Positions 30,801 to 43,861 of a stretch of 64,000 nt of DNA are shown one piece after another (positions within the stretch are counted from its first letter, which is position 1; each line of letters opens with the position of its first letter). The DNA lies in the NCBI RefSeq assembly GCF_001949145.1, contig NW_019091404.1, forward strand, positions 2,487,582-2,551,581, given 5' to 3'. A program made the position numbers and the translations under genes. Under the pieces are notes generated by a model. It was not told the origin of the DNA and did no database searches. It saw nothing but the letters and a program-made list of their open reading frames with translations. The DNA comes from Acanthaster planci (lineage: Eukaryota; Echinodermata; Asteroidea; Valvatida; Acanthasteridae).

Positions 30801-33800
30801 GGAATATTTTGATTGCTAACGAAAGCGCCCGAGCTGGTTTACGTCATAGTTCTTCGAAACGCTGCAGACTTCTCGTGTTTATATTTCTTTAATTTAGAGA
30901 GCTTCGGACAACCCGTGGAAAGAAGACAAAAATATGACACTTCTTTTTCTCTCTTGATTGTCCGTCTGCGGAAAATCGTTGACGCTCTGCCATAAAAAAC
31001 GTAGCTAAAAACAAAAGGGAGGCTCGCGTGCGAAGAATTAGAAAACATTTTGTCATTAGCGAAAGGGCCGCAGGGAATTACGTGTGATTAAAACCGACAA
31101 TGCGGCCTTGCTGAAGGAAAAACGCACCCACTGGCTAAAGGGAACGGGGAATCACTTCCGCAGTGCGAGTATGCTTCAGCTATAGCTCTCAAACACGAGA
31201 CCCACTCGGCTGCCATGGCAACTCCCGCTTAACACGGAGGAAAGAGAATTTTGATGACGGGGCGGCACGGGAAGACGGTCTGTGTGGTGCGTGAGTGGTG
31301 ATTTTGCCAGGTTTGGCGTGATTGATCTGGCATAAAATCACTCTTATCAGGAGGGATGTGGTGCCACGGGTTGGTTGGACACAGGTTTCGGGTATTGTAT
31401 CTTGTCTCTCTCCACACTAACTGAAATTGATGTGTCTGGTGCTGCATTAACTCAAGCCAAGTTACGCTGAGAAACATGCACTATTGTTCGATTAGACAAC
31501 CCCCACTAGAACCAAACTGTAACGAGCTAGATTTTCAGTCTTAAAAGCTATGTACTTTTTATTGCTGGACAAAGTATGCCTGGGTACCTCGGGAAGATTT
31601 CTTTAAAGGGCAATGCAATGTAATTTAAAGTCCTCGTAAGTGCATCTCTTATGTCCCGTGTTAAACTTATTTTCAACTTTCGTTTTGCCATTTACTAGGA
31701 CATTTTGGGGTACAAATTTCCCAGGAAAATACACTTCCGGTACCTTCTGATGCGTGTTCTGTGTGAAAAGACTACCAGGAATCTGAATATTTTGACAAAA
31801 AAGGAGCCCATTCGGTATTTCAAAACTAGCAAGGTCATTCGGGAACAGAGCACGCGCGCAAGTCCTTGAAGGGCCACGCTGATAGGGCAAACCTCGCAAG
31901 CGCATCGGAATGACCCTGGACGCGCTTCATTTGGGGCATGCGCAATTGGAATACCGAATTGGCTCATTCACAGGGTGGGTGGAAGCGAGAACTCAAGCAT
32001 GGCCCCGAAACAACACATTAAACTATATGAGTGAAGTGTGCATTAACATCATTAGCCGGATTCAGATTGGAGCCTTCCTTTTCTGAACCCACACCCAATC
32101 TCATTTCAAAACTCTTGAGACGAAACCCCCCTCTGGTTGCCATAGTAACACTATCGTAATTGGCTAATGATGTCACTAAATCTTATGTTTGACCCTCTCA
32201 ACAGTGATTCAGGGTCCTTCCCTGTGACAAATGAGGGTGTTTTCCTTTTCTTTTTTTGAATTTCTGTGCACGTCTATTAACTAATTTTATCTGTTTATTG
32301 GTTTTCCAATAAGCTCAATTGGACTTTGTGAATGGAAACTCATCTAAAAGTATTTCGTCAAAGGTTGCAGGAGTGAAGAAATGTCAGAACCTCGTCATAG
32401 AAAAATAACCATCCTATCTTGCCTCGTTTTTTCTCACATGATCCTCAAAATTTAATCACGAAAATTCTCATCAGAGCAGCCACCGTGATGTTGCTGTCCG
32501 ATAAAAGCAAAGGCGAGTCCCTCGTCAGTAAAACTGCTATGGCAACGGGAGATGAGCTACCACTCGCGGAGCCGTCCATATTGGGTCACACTACTTCAAC
32601 CCGACATGATGCTTCCATTATTTCCCCTATCGGACTTGCCTCGGCCGGCCTGATTGCTTCCCGGCAACCTACATGAATACAATGTGCCCCTTTTCGGCGA
32701 GATGCTGTTGAGAACCAAATATCCCCTTGTCTGATCCTATGGCTCTATGGTCTAATGTTAAACACACGAAGGGACGGCACATCAGAGAGACCGCTAATGC
32801 ATTAGTCGAGAGGTTCTGGATCAAAGCGAACTGAAATGGCAGGATAAAGTTTAGAATATGGGTGAGCAAACACCGATTGAGTAGGCAGGTCCACTCTGCC
32901 ACAATGAACACACGTACGCTACACAATGGTTACAGCAACTGTAATTGCTATCATGAGCGCTAAACACCCTCGTCTGATCACACAGACACGCATAATGGCC
33001 ACTTCCTGATCTATGACATTTTCAACGGCTAGCGACAAAAACATAGCCATTTAATGTCAAATTCGAGCTGGGCCAACTTTCATCTAAACACCAAAGATAG
33101 ACTCAAGTTGGTGGCGAGAAAGTGAGAAATTCCCCTATCAAAATATTTTAACATACGCTTTCTTGGTACATGCGTTAGTTTTGGACAACCTTGAGAGAAA
33201 ATTTCGGGGTATTGAATATTATAAAGGTACTTGGAACCAAGGCCCATTACGTTTGATTTCTTTCTGAAGTTCATGTCCTCTGCGAGTTATTGGTATATTT
33301 ATGGCCATTTAGTGCTGGCTGTCTAGGACTTGAAATCTAATCTTCTACAATTTATGCATTGACTGAAGAAAAGTCATCGACTCAGGCTTGGTAGGCCCTA
33401 ACAGTGTTTTGAAATGATGCTTTCATTTACCTTAGGTGTACGCTTACACACAGAAAGAAGAGCACTTGGCCTGCATGAGGGACATTTTACTCAATGGTTT
33501 ACAGAAAATAACATTTCGCAAAACCAAGGAGTCAAAACCATGACGCAACTTCATCAAATGTCCCCACGCGGCTGGACAGAGAGAAGCAATGGCTATGATT
33601 TACTGTTTTAATTACGGAGCCCGGTTTGTACAAGATGTCACCATGGTGATTGGTTTAGGTTGTGCCACGGCATCGGTTCGAGGGATGGTTCTTTGTTGCA
33701 TGTGACTGTTGGAGCATTTTTTTCTTGTCGTAAATTCGGTTCACACTCATCAAGCATGGGCCACAAATCTCAAGGCCACTAGTGCGTACGAATCCTCTGG

Positions 33801-36800
33801 CAGATTTAACATTGCATGTACTTTTTACTTGAGAGGCACAGTGCTATGTTGTCCGATGAACAAGCCAAGGTTTGGAACCCCATTCGTCTTCTCTTCAGAT
33901 TCGAATTTATTTGTGGAGGAGAGTGAAGAAATAAAAGGAAGTAGCTTTAGCCTCTACCAAAACATCCATTTCATTCAAGGTTGATTTATGATAAAAACTA
34001 CATATCAAAATACACGGTTTTCTTAAGTCTAAGGAAAACATTCAGACGTCACTCACCCCAAATGCGATGTTTGAAGTTGGCAAAATATCCAACGGCTTAA
34101 ATCTTAGGAAAGTTCCTTCCTAACGTTAATAAGATTCACGTTTCAACCTAAAAGTTCAACGAACGCTATCATTATTATTGAGCATTAACTGGCACACCCG
34201 GTGGTTATGTACAACCCCCAAACCGAAACTAAAAAGGTTTGGAGAAATCAACGGATAACAGAAATTATATTTCCTCTGTACATTCTCCCTGCTGACGTCA
34301 GGATGACGTCAATGAAACCACAAGCGGATGCACTGGTTCCCAAGACACCGCTATAATGAGACCTAAGGGACATGGGTGTATCTGGTTGATAATCAACGAT
34401 TTTGAGCTTCTAGCACGGCTTTCTACGTTATGAACTGGTTTACCTCTTGCGCTTGTCGGTAGGGCAGAGTAGGTCTTAGGTGGGGCGTGGAACAAATGGA
34501 AATTTATCGAAAAATGACTGTCGAATTGTTTTTCAACCATAGTAAACGTTACTTCTCTCCCCCGGTGGATGGTAGTACTGTTTCTGAAACACTAATGCTT
34601 TTAATTCATGAAAAGAGAATGAATAACAATTGGCAGTATGTCTCCAGGGGAGTAACTCCCCCCCCCCTTGCTGGATACGCCACTGCTATGATTGCGAACG
34701 ACTCACTGCACACCCGTGCCTGGTTTGTTTTCGAAACGGCCAATATAGTCTGGAAAAGGATTGGGTTAGTTACGAATACTGGCCATAATCCGCACCGAGC
34801 TGGACCAAGAGAGGGCGCAATTTTCCTAGCGACAGAGGCTCCTTTGGTGGGAATTGTGATCGCCGGTTCATGACTGGGTATGAAATGCACACGTTACGGT
34901 CGCGTGGCCACCAACAAAACGAATTGTCCCTACCCATATGGCTTATTTCCACCGATAAGGGGGTGCTTCTACTCACGGCGGATCACAGCAAAGCCTCCTC
35001 AAGCTGGTTCCATACTTCGTGGGTGCCTGAGTTGACAAACGTCCTAAACTAACATTTAGAATCCAAGATGCTTCTTTCCTGAGTGCTTACATGATGCATG
35101 GCGGCCCAAGATTCAGTAGCTATGCAGGTCACGCGCTTGCAAACTACACCCTGAGTTGACACCTGCTTCACAGATACCCAGGAACTTTCTGACCAGAGGT
35201 GAACGCCATAAAGGTCTCAGAATGGCCAAGGGGGAAATACTTACTTGGAGAAAAGAACTAGTGCCATCTCGAAAACTTTTCCCCTGTGCCCTTTATGTTG
35301 TCAACCTACAGCTTTACTTGTAGGTTGAAAAAAGCCAAAGACAATGCCCGCCAGTACCCACAGGCGGGTATAGTGAGTGTCAGTGTAATCAGAAAAACAA
35401 AAATGAAATGTTTAATCCATTCGTACACCTGAACCTATAGTTATCTATAAGTCTTGCTTAAACGCACAAATATCTTTGGCAAGTTAAACTCCCAACATCT
35501 GCACGGTAATACCCACGTAAATGCAAGTACATGTACCTCACACGAGAAAAAGGCTGTTGCCAGCTAGCGGTTTCCCTAGGTACACGTATCATTTGTAGCC
35601 GCGGATAGCCAGTGGCGTAACTTGGTGTTAGGAACTGGCGGTATTGTGGGGCGACTTGTCGGCCATGGGAATTTGAAACTGGGAAGGGGGGGGGGGAGTG
35701 ACGTCCTAAAGGACGATGTTCATGACACAGATGTACATCCGTTCTTGCCGCCCAACTGCCTCAAAACGCCGTAGGGCCTACTTACGGCTTTTTAACAATT
35801 GTTCTCTCTCTTTGAGAGCGATTGAATATATTTTGGTTGTTGGGAAGTCCGAAGAATTCTTTACAATCTGCCTTAATTTTTCTCATCACGAAAAAGACGG
35901 AGATAAGTCAATAGCCAATCCCTCTGCTCAAAACGTGAAGGGGATACCTGCATCGCCCGGGGTTTAGGGCTATGCATATATCCAAAGAATTCAGGCATAG
36001 CCTCGGTTTCGGCAAATTTAGGAATCTAAAATATTCCACAAATTCTCACCACATTCTTCCTTCTTTTTCTCGTTAACTCGAGTTCCTGTCGCCTCTTCTT
36101 TATTCTGCTCCTGAAGAAGTAACAAGAGTTGGTATATGGAGAAGGGCAGATTCAGAGCCAAATTATGGGGGGATTTGTTGCCAGGCAAACATTGGAAATG
36201 TTTCCACGGAAACCATTTATGGTTTTTACTGGCTTTTGGAAGGAATGGAATGAAACATACCCTTGTACATGGAACTGCACCTATCTGTATCTATAATTCG
36301 AGACTAAGCCCAGGGAAATCCTCCGATTTCAGTGTGACTTTACACACACCCTTGGGCGTTAGAGATTAATGGTCAAATTACAGTCACAAGGGGTAATAAT
36401 ATTATGTTAACTGTCTTAGGGCTGATGAAATGGAATACACTGTATTGATAGAAACGAGCGCATTAACCAATATTCCATGACGAATGCTTCGGCTTATGTT
36501 CCTCACCTGATGCGGAGTGAAATCGCTGTGATGGCAAAACAACCGATGACAATCGACAGCGTCACAATGAGGCCTAATTTAAATTGTTCTGTGAAATTCA
36601 AAGAAAGAAACGAAAACTCGTCAATCATAAAACCACGAGAGAGGGCATGCACGATACATTCTTGGACATGACTAATTTCTGAAATATTGATATTCTCAAA
36701 AGACCGAATCAATTTATAAAATGAAGGATGTCGCTCTTCATGTCTCGCATCAGCCGTGCACCTGTGCTTTCACCTGGCCTTGGTAACCAAGAAAGACGCT

Positions 36801-39800
36801 TTGATGTCAACTGTAAAGATCAATTTCCTTTGTAATTATTAAAGGTTCAAACCGCGTGTGAAAGAAAACAGGAAAAGACGATTAAAACCACGACATTCAC
36901 ATTCCACAAGTCAAAAAAGTTTTCCCGTAAATGGGACAAGGCATCAACTCTGGACAAAACATGGCGGATTATGTACGAGTCAGTGCGTAAAAGCTGCACG
37001 GTCAACTATGAAAGAAAGCCATTTTATTCATTTGGAAACAAAGAAATTTGAATAACAGGCTGTATTTCTGATTTAGAATGATATGTCTCTACAAAGCCCT
37101 TGAAGACCAAAAGGAACAAGACGTCATTGCAAGAACGCACATTAAATCTCCAGAGAATGTCTTCAACAAAATTTCAGTTCGCCGCTTCATTGCCGGGTCT
37201 GGTGAGTCCAGTCCGACTATATACGGCGACGTAGCACAAAAAACCCAGCAGACTGCACTCACAGCAGTGTCCCACTGCCTGCATGCATCCAGGAATTCAT
37301 TTTTCTCCTGTCCAATTTGACGAATCGCGCGGCATTCCTCGCACAATGTCTGAGTCTCCAGGCACGGTTGTTTGCGCAAAGGTGCAGCCTCGTCGTACGT
37401 GCTTGGTTTGCATTATGTGCAATGCCACGCAACAGTTAAACTCTTTTGCCTTTCCCAGTCATGCCCGCGGTGTCAAATTTAGATGTAGACTCAAACATAA
37501 CATAAGCCTATGTGTCTCAGGCCCGGGGGGGGACTTAAACCTTTCAAAATAGCTGCGTAAGCACAGAAACAAAAAAGCTGGCTTGTCATGAAGGCTTTGC
37601 TCGACAGGTTTGCACTTCTCCGGTCACTTGAAATAAAAACCCTTTGGCTCATTCTGTTCCCTATACTCTATGCGGTGAAAAAAAATCCTGCAGCGACTAT
37701 GTTAATGTAATACACAGCATCTTTCATCTTGGGCCAATTATCAATTTGGCCACCTGTCTGTTATCATCACCTATCACCATATTTCTCACCTTTTCATAAC
37801 AGGGCGTCTCTAAAAAAAAAGATACCGACGAATGATACCTAATATGCCTGCTGCTATGGCGTGGCGCCGACTATCCTATGAAAATGTTATTTCCCGTAAT
37901 AAATTCATGTTCCCGCACTGTGTAGCAAGGTTCAATGTTGGGGGGACGATGCGATGTTACCCCCTCAGTTTGCCAAATACCAAACCAACGTCACAACAAT
38001 CTTGGACACCAGTTTGTGGCATTTAAAGGCTCAGTTGCATTCAGTAAAAAAGAGCAGGCCCACCATATTGAGCCGACGACAGCAATCCTGAGGGCGTCGT
38101 TTGGTCTTTGAAAAGAAATCTAATTTAGCATTCGCCTTGGCCAATCAATTATGATTAAAGGGACAACTATCAATGCACGGCGGCACGGATCCAACCTGAA
38201 CACTGAAAAAAAAAAAACTGTACCCCACCCGGTTTTGGGCAAATATGGCCTTTTAGAGATGCGGGTTCAATTTTCCCCTGTCCGACTCATAATGGATTGT
38301 CAAAATGTAAATGACATCATAGATTAAGCGTTGGCAGTGTAATTAAAACTTCATCAATAAACATTCTGGAGAGCACACGCAATAGCAATGTCGTCAGCTG
38401 AACTCATGTTTATTCATAGCGTCATAATTATGAGCGTCCAGGATGTGCGTACAGTGTACATGTATGTACACAGTTTACAATGTGCGTGAAAACTCTTTAC
38501 CAGTGGCATATCTAGCAAGCCCCCCCCCCACAGATTTTATTTTTTAAACAAAGACTACTTCATTGGAAAGAAAGTAATCGATATACGTATTTGTCAAATA
38601 TTAGTACCATCAGAACCTTAAAAAACAACACCATGAAAGAATGGAAAGGATGCCGGCACTGAATAAGTCATCTGATATTGTTTCCTCTCCCGACATCATG
38701 TTGAATGAGCCCAAAGCGACACTCGCTGTTGAATGTACCCCCGCCACACCAGAAGCTGGATATGCCGCTACTCTTAACCAAGGCTTTTTAGTGAAATGGA
38801 TGTTAACGTCTCAAAACGACAACACCCTGGTTTTTTTTTTCAAGTTCAAGCCATTTGAACCTCATTCCGTATTTGGTGGTTACTGACTAATTATTTGGCA
38901 CCGTTTCTCGTATAATTCTACACAGAGATTTCGCTTGTAAACGTCTAATCTCTGGAATCAAAAGGCACGGAGGCCCCTGACGCTGTAGATAACAAAAGAC
39001 ATGCAGCGCAAGTCCAATGAGATTTGCCAATGCTGAAATGGAGAATAATGCACGTTTGATCATACCTGACTTTAATCTTCCGAAGAATCGCGCTTTGCAA
39101 ACATAAACCAAAGCGAGGAGTAACGTATTGACACTCCACCCTAAATTCTCACAGGTCATCTTTTAACGAGATGTGGTGAGTCGAAAAATAGCTGACGGTT
39201 ATATCAAACTCAACGTCGTGCATTATAAAATGCTCGCACGCATTACCAAGATTTACGCCGGACATGCATCCAAGCAAATTTCATCCATTCTCCCCATCGT
39301 TACGGCGAAAAGGGTTTCGCTTTCTTGATAGAACCCCGTTGAACAGATAATAAATTGAATGAAGCAGATTATGAGGGCACTATATGGTCATTTGCTAGCC
39401 TGTCGACTGAGCTAAGTGGTAATAAGTAAAGTACCATGACAGTAATTCTAGGAACACGATTCGGCAATTTTATTGTAAGTCATTCAAAATTTTTACATGT
39501 TGTAATTTGTCTTAATTTATTTTAAGTTATACGTAAAAGCATTACTTAGAAACTACTTCAAGGCATAATCTTACCAAACAGGTGTTCTGGGAAAATTGGC
39601 CATACCGAGAAAAAAAATCACTATATACAGGCATGCTTGCTTATGCAGTGGGAAAAAATCGCATTCAGAGATCTTACTCGTGGAAATAATCACCCTGCAA
39701 GTACGCGCACAAACTGATAACCAAATTCATAACCGAATATCAGAATTTCAATACCCATGGGCGAGTGATTTCTCTTACTAGAAACTCTCCGATTGGGGGG

Positions 39801-42107
39801 GGCAAGGTTGCTTGGCTCATCACCGCTATCTGTCCTCGTTTAGGATCTTAAGAGCTATGGTCCATATGGTTGTTTCTCCTGTGTCGGTTTTCAGTGTTTA
39901 ATTTGAATTTATTTTGCCCTCTTTGTTTTGATTTGAGTTTGATTATTTTTACTGTATTGAATATACAATAACTTCATTGACATTGTGATCGTTTCTATCA
40001 CTAGGTACCACTTAACGACCATCAAGGTACTCATTAGATTTCAAAGTCCTATTTTTCCCACGTCATTCTTACGTCACTGTAAATGCAAGTTCAACTGAGT
40101 GTGTGCAAGATGTCACGCAGAAATGATCTGCGATCATGGAGATATTAGTGCCCCCCTATAATGGCGTCCCAACGGACGCCCTCAGAGGATGTATTCCATA
40201 ACAGGCGTGTGCGAAAGATGATCGTTGGTCATTGTAACAGGTCATCCGGGTTGATTACAAGAGATATTGAAAACACGCCCAAGGACGATAAACAACACGA
40301 CCACTTCTAATGGAAATGTGAACTACTATACGTGTGGGTAAGGACATCATCAGAGAGACGATGCAAGAGTTTCCATATTCTAGTCTCATCTAAATCTCAA
40401 GTGACTTTTTAATATACGTACGCGTGGGAAACTATCATAACTAATGCAAGAATCCAGGGTAGCTTATCACTATAGTGAAGGTCTTGCCGTATTTACCAAT
40501 GTCTCATCCATCAACCTGCTGTGTCTCCTTGAAATCCAGTCTTAATTATTCCCCAGAGCTGTTACTAATGGTTACACAGTCTCAACATTTGAAAGTTTGA
40601 GTTATTGCCTGAAATCATACCGCAATAATGCCGAATCATCCAACAAATCGACGAAGAAGTGAAATTTTGCGTGCGGGTACTTTTATGGGTTAAAATGCAA
40701 CGATCACGAGAAGTGAGCGTTAAACAAGCAGAGTACCAGCGGACAATTATAGTTGGTAAGTTTCTCTTTAGCATGTCAATTTCCTGGGGCAACTTAAGCA
40801 TTCATGTTTCTCTGAGAGTTTTGAATGATGATGAAAAATTGCCGGTTTCAAAACAGGTATGAGTTTGTCATAGGAAAGGTGACCTTGACCTGGATAGTTT
40901 GGTCCCCAAACATTACAGAATAATACAATGCCAACGCCGAGACGCATCTACTTTCAGTTTTACTAAAACATTATTGACGTATGTAAATGAGTTCTGGGAT
41001 AAGAATCCGCCATGTTATTAAACCACACTGTTCAAAGCACTGCTCGCTACAATACTGAGTCTATCATCAATTATCGTCCTTACCGGTAGGGTAACATTCA
41101 ACGGCTGCGTCGAACGTACCCTCGGGTTAATATGTTATCGCGACAAGGTGATCGCCACTTTTTTAATACGAAAAACAAGAAGAACTAAATTAGGTGCTGC
41201 GGAAATGAATCGATCAAATTTCAGCAGTTTCTTTATTTCTGATTCCCCATCCGTCGCGTTGTCTCGTAATATTGCTTACAGCGCTGTTCGAATGGTACGC
41301 TGGGCGTTAATATTCTACTTGGACTTTCGCGCCGGATCAAGGGAAAAGATTGATTAGAACAAGTCTTTATCATCGGGCGAAAAGGGAAAAGGGTAAAGTA
41401 TTGCTTTTTCCTGTCCCATCATGGAGATCTGTGTCAATAAGCAGTCCTGCCAGCGCTGAGATGGCAAACTCTCTACGGAGATAACCTTAAGAAGCAGTGA
41501 ATTAGAACGGGTTAGATAGTCTCTTAAACCCAAACTAAACCAAGAGGCACATTAAAAAAATCACAGCACAGAACTACAGGCCTACAATGACAATTTCCTA
41601 TTAATAATTAATCATCTGTTTTTGCTTTTATTGAAAATTTGCAGTGTATTTTTTGTTCTATGTTTGATTGCTTATCTTAATATTATAAGAGCGATTACCG
41701 TAAGGTGTAAAATATCCTGCTGTTGTGGTGGAAGCTTCCTTTTCGGTTATGATCTCAGAAACAGTTGCCGTGACGACGGACGATGCGATGACGGAGCTCC
41801 GTCCAAATTCCTGCTGGCTGGTAAATATGTCGTCTGCTCGCGATCTGTACAACGTCGTCGAGGCTGGAAAGTTGGACGTGTCTTCAACAGCGTCGGTCGC
41901 CATGTAAGGAGTCGTCGTGCCGGTCCAGTGTTCGTCGAACTGGGACTCGGGGTCGACACTAGGAGTTGTTGGGGTCGGCTGGAGGGTGTCGATACCCTCG
42001 GTAGATGATAACATTGTATGGGCTGTGGCCACTGGTTCCTGAGATGTTGATGGTTGCGATTCCGGATCATTCTGATTTGTAGAAGTCACAGGTGATGGTG
42101 TCCACAT
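27857..42107 (-). CDS. Unrecognised single-pass membrane protein, mucin-like ectodomain and long cytoplasmic tail (5' end missing)
   Basis: Exons assembled on the minus strand: about 42107-41699, 36588-36507, 36110-36050, 29671-29528 and 29176-27857 (stop TAA). The phases join throughout (1, 2, 0, 0). The first visible exon encodes about 137 residues very rich in Ser, Thr and Pro with almost no Cys, as in an O-glycosylated stalk. The next encodes one hydrophobic helix, LGLIVTLSIVIGCFAITAIS. Then comes a basic stop-transfer segment (SRIKKRRQELELTRKRRK), a second basic exon with a Ser cluster (RDSSSSTKRSNKRPRR), and a 439-residue tail that is Ser-, Tyr- and acid-rich. The tail has EHAYDNPAIS, SKDSGYVE and a C-terminal STTSL that fits a class I PDZ ligand. 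Layout and a short RTLDALLDAGTYAPS stretch faintly recall the KIAA1549/UPF0606 family, from memory and unverified. Signal peptide and upstream exons are not found. Function unknown; adhesion or scaffold receptor is a guess. Confidence 0.65.
29672..36049 (-). other. Intron of the membrane-protein gene
   Basis: About 6.4 kb. No convincing exon is seen. It contains a degenerate tandem repeat at 29737-29899 and poly-G/poly-C tracts with adjacent CAGTGGCGTATCCAGC-like or CAGTGGCGTAACTT-like ends (about 34650-34684 on the minus strand, about 35611 on the plus strand), which look like single ends of hAT-type elements. Confidence 0.5.
29737..29899 (+). repeat. Degenerate 65-75-bp tandem repeat, about 2.3 copies
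   Basis: Units share TGTCT.T.TACA..GGTCCAC and TGTATCTAGTCACAC in the same order and spacing. They lie in the intron just upstream (minus-strand sense) of the exon 29528-29671. Confidence 0.6.
36589..41698 (-). other. Intron of the membrane-protein gene
   Basis: About 5.1 kb between the ectodomain exon and the transmembrane exon. It contains the hAT-like MITE at 38501-38770. Exon-like reading frames at 37290-37380 and 38910-39000 do not fit the splice phase of the flanking exons. Confidence 0.45.
38501..38770. mobile_element. hAT-like MITE (270 bp) with 8-bp target-site duplication
   Basis: The left end is CAGTGGCATATCTAGC; the right end read inward is TAGCGGCATATCCAGC. Flanking octamers CTCTTTAC (38493-38500) and CTCTTAAC (38771-38778) match at 7 of 8 positions. 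hAT elements make 8-bp duplications and have YAGNG-type ends. There is no transposase inside. A poly-C tract follows the left end. Confidence 0.8.
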
Positions 42108-43052
42108 CCCCGTTATGCACGTATTACGTCCCCAGCCCTATGCAAGCATTGACCTCCGGGTCGATCACAGAAGACTGACTCATTAAGATATTCAATCCTC
42201 TAGGCCCATCCGTCGCAGATTTAAGTAATAGACCATTACTGACTGTTCATTTTCCAGAAAATCAAACGAGCAAGACATGGAGTGAATCGAAATGGCAATT
42301 ACCTGGTCATGAGTTGTTTCGTCAGGCCATGGTGATATTCACCTGTGCGCAGTAGACTTGCTTGCCTACAGCACGAGTGGTATGGCACGTATTCACGTAA
42401 GCCGAGTCTTTATGGAGTTGCCTCAACGTGCAGAGTTTGAGACGCGTTAAAGTCGAAAACCAATCCACTTCACGACAGGAAAAGAAAACATGACAACCAC
42501 ACCGAGACTCTCAATCTTGTCGAAACTGTAGTTATCTGCCCGAGGGTAGTCTCCACGAGGGTGAAACACACGTGAATTGGGAAAATAATGAGAACCATTC
42601 AGGCCTCGAAGTCGTCCGCGTGATGAGTAGCGCACGCGGCTTGCTGGTCAGCAGGATTGATGTTCGTGTTCCTGATCTGGTGGCGCACTGCGCATGATCG
42701 CGAGCGAGCTGCAATGTTTACAAATGCAAGACTGCTGCGATCGCACGTGGCTCTCGGTGATCCAATGATTTGATCCGTTGCGTGACGCAGCTCAAAGCGA
42801 CATCGTTGTTCAGCATCTTTAGCATTCAGCATTGACGGCCTCCAGCCACTTCACTGTAGGTGTGGTCCGGATGAAACCCAGCAAGGCTGGGAAACATTCT
42901 AGATGGTGAGTGCTTCAACGTAACATCATCCCTTGTCGTATCGAATTGGCTACCAAAACGTTTGGTGGGTCATTGTATGACGTGCTTGCGTGTAATCAGC
43001 GCCATGAACTGAAGCAGTATTGCGTGAGCGGAACTGGTGTGAAAAACCGCAG
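42108..43052. other. Non-coding sequence upstream of the ectodomain exon
   Basis: No signal-peptide exon could be found on the minus strand. An alternative acceptor for the ectodomain exon (TGCTTGCATAG) lies near 42138 and would lengthen it by about ten codons. Confidence 0.35.
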
Positions 43053-43240
43053 GGCCGGGGGAGCGGGTTAGCGTAGCGGTTCTTTCCTGACTATGCACCA
43101 ATGAGGCCCCGAGCTCTCGCAGGTTTTACCCGGATACTCCGGTTTCCTCCTGCCTTTCAAACTGGACCTTCTTCCTAACTCTGTAATGTGATGCTGATTA
43201 ATAAAGGTTATGAATAAACGTATAGTTATTGGTGCAGATA
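43053..43240 (+). mobile_element. SINE-like sequence with tRNA-type A box
   Basis: It begins GCCGGGGGAGCGGGTTAGCG and carries an A-box-like GGTTAGCGTAGCGGT at 43066-43080. About 45 nt on is a weak B-box-like GCAGGTTTTACCCGG, then the CCGGATACTCCGGTTTCCTC block seen in many marine invertebrate repeats. The 3' part is AT-rich with TTAATAAAGG. The B box is poor, so it is old or only SINE-related. Confidence 0.4.
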
Positions 43241-43531
43241 AGCCTGAGAAGGTAGCTGAAAACGCCATTAACAAACGCGCAGGGCCTCATATTTCAAAAT
43301 CCTCCGTCTAATTTACCAGAAGCAGAACTAGTTAAGCCTAAGGTCTTTGCAAATAAGCGAAGGCACTGTCAGAGCTGACTTGACACAAAGTGCATGATTT
43401 AGTGAGTTTAAGTAAGTGGACTTAAGTTGGAGTAAAAAAAAAAAGACATTAAAGAATGAATAAACTTTTCGAATGAAGACTAAAACGGAAGGAAGTATAG
43501 AGTTTGAGGAGGAATGGAAAGACGGTATCAC

Positions 43532-43861
43532 NNNNNNNNNNNNNNNNNNNNNNNNNNNNNNNNNNNNNNNNNNNNNNNNNNNNNNNNNNNNNNNNNNNNN
43601 NNNNNNNNNNNNNNNNNNNNNNNNNNNNNNNNNNNNNNNNNNNNNNNNNNNNNNNNNNNNNNNNNNNNNNNNNNNNNNNNNNNNNNNNNNNNNNNNNNNN
43701 NNNNNNNNNNNNNNNNNNNNNNNNNNNNNNNNNNNNNNNNNNNNNNNNNNNNNNNNNNNNNNNNNNNNNNNNNNNNNNNNNNNNNNNNNNNNNNNNNNNN
43801 NNNNNNNNNNNNNNNNNNNNNNNNNNNNNNNNNNNNNNNNNNNNNNNNNNNNNNNNNNNNN
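43532..43861. other. Assembly gap (330 N)
   Basis: Unsequenced bases. Reading frames crossing it are meaningless. Confidence 1.

Noticed and set aside
34487-34873. 128-codon plus-strand frame
   Set aside because: It crosses a poly-C tract and a hAT-like end; composition is not protein-like and no family is recognised.
37290-37380. Exon-like TLCEECRAIRQIGQEKNEF stretch on the minus strand with acceptor and GTGAGT donor
   Set aside because: It is phase 0-0 while the flanking exons of the membrane-protein gene are joined in phase 1, so it cannot sit between them; no other gene context.
38910-39000. Open minus-strand stretch RQGPPCLLIPEIRRLQ with an acceptor-like start
   Set aside because: Wrong phase for the gene and a weak donor.
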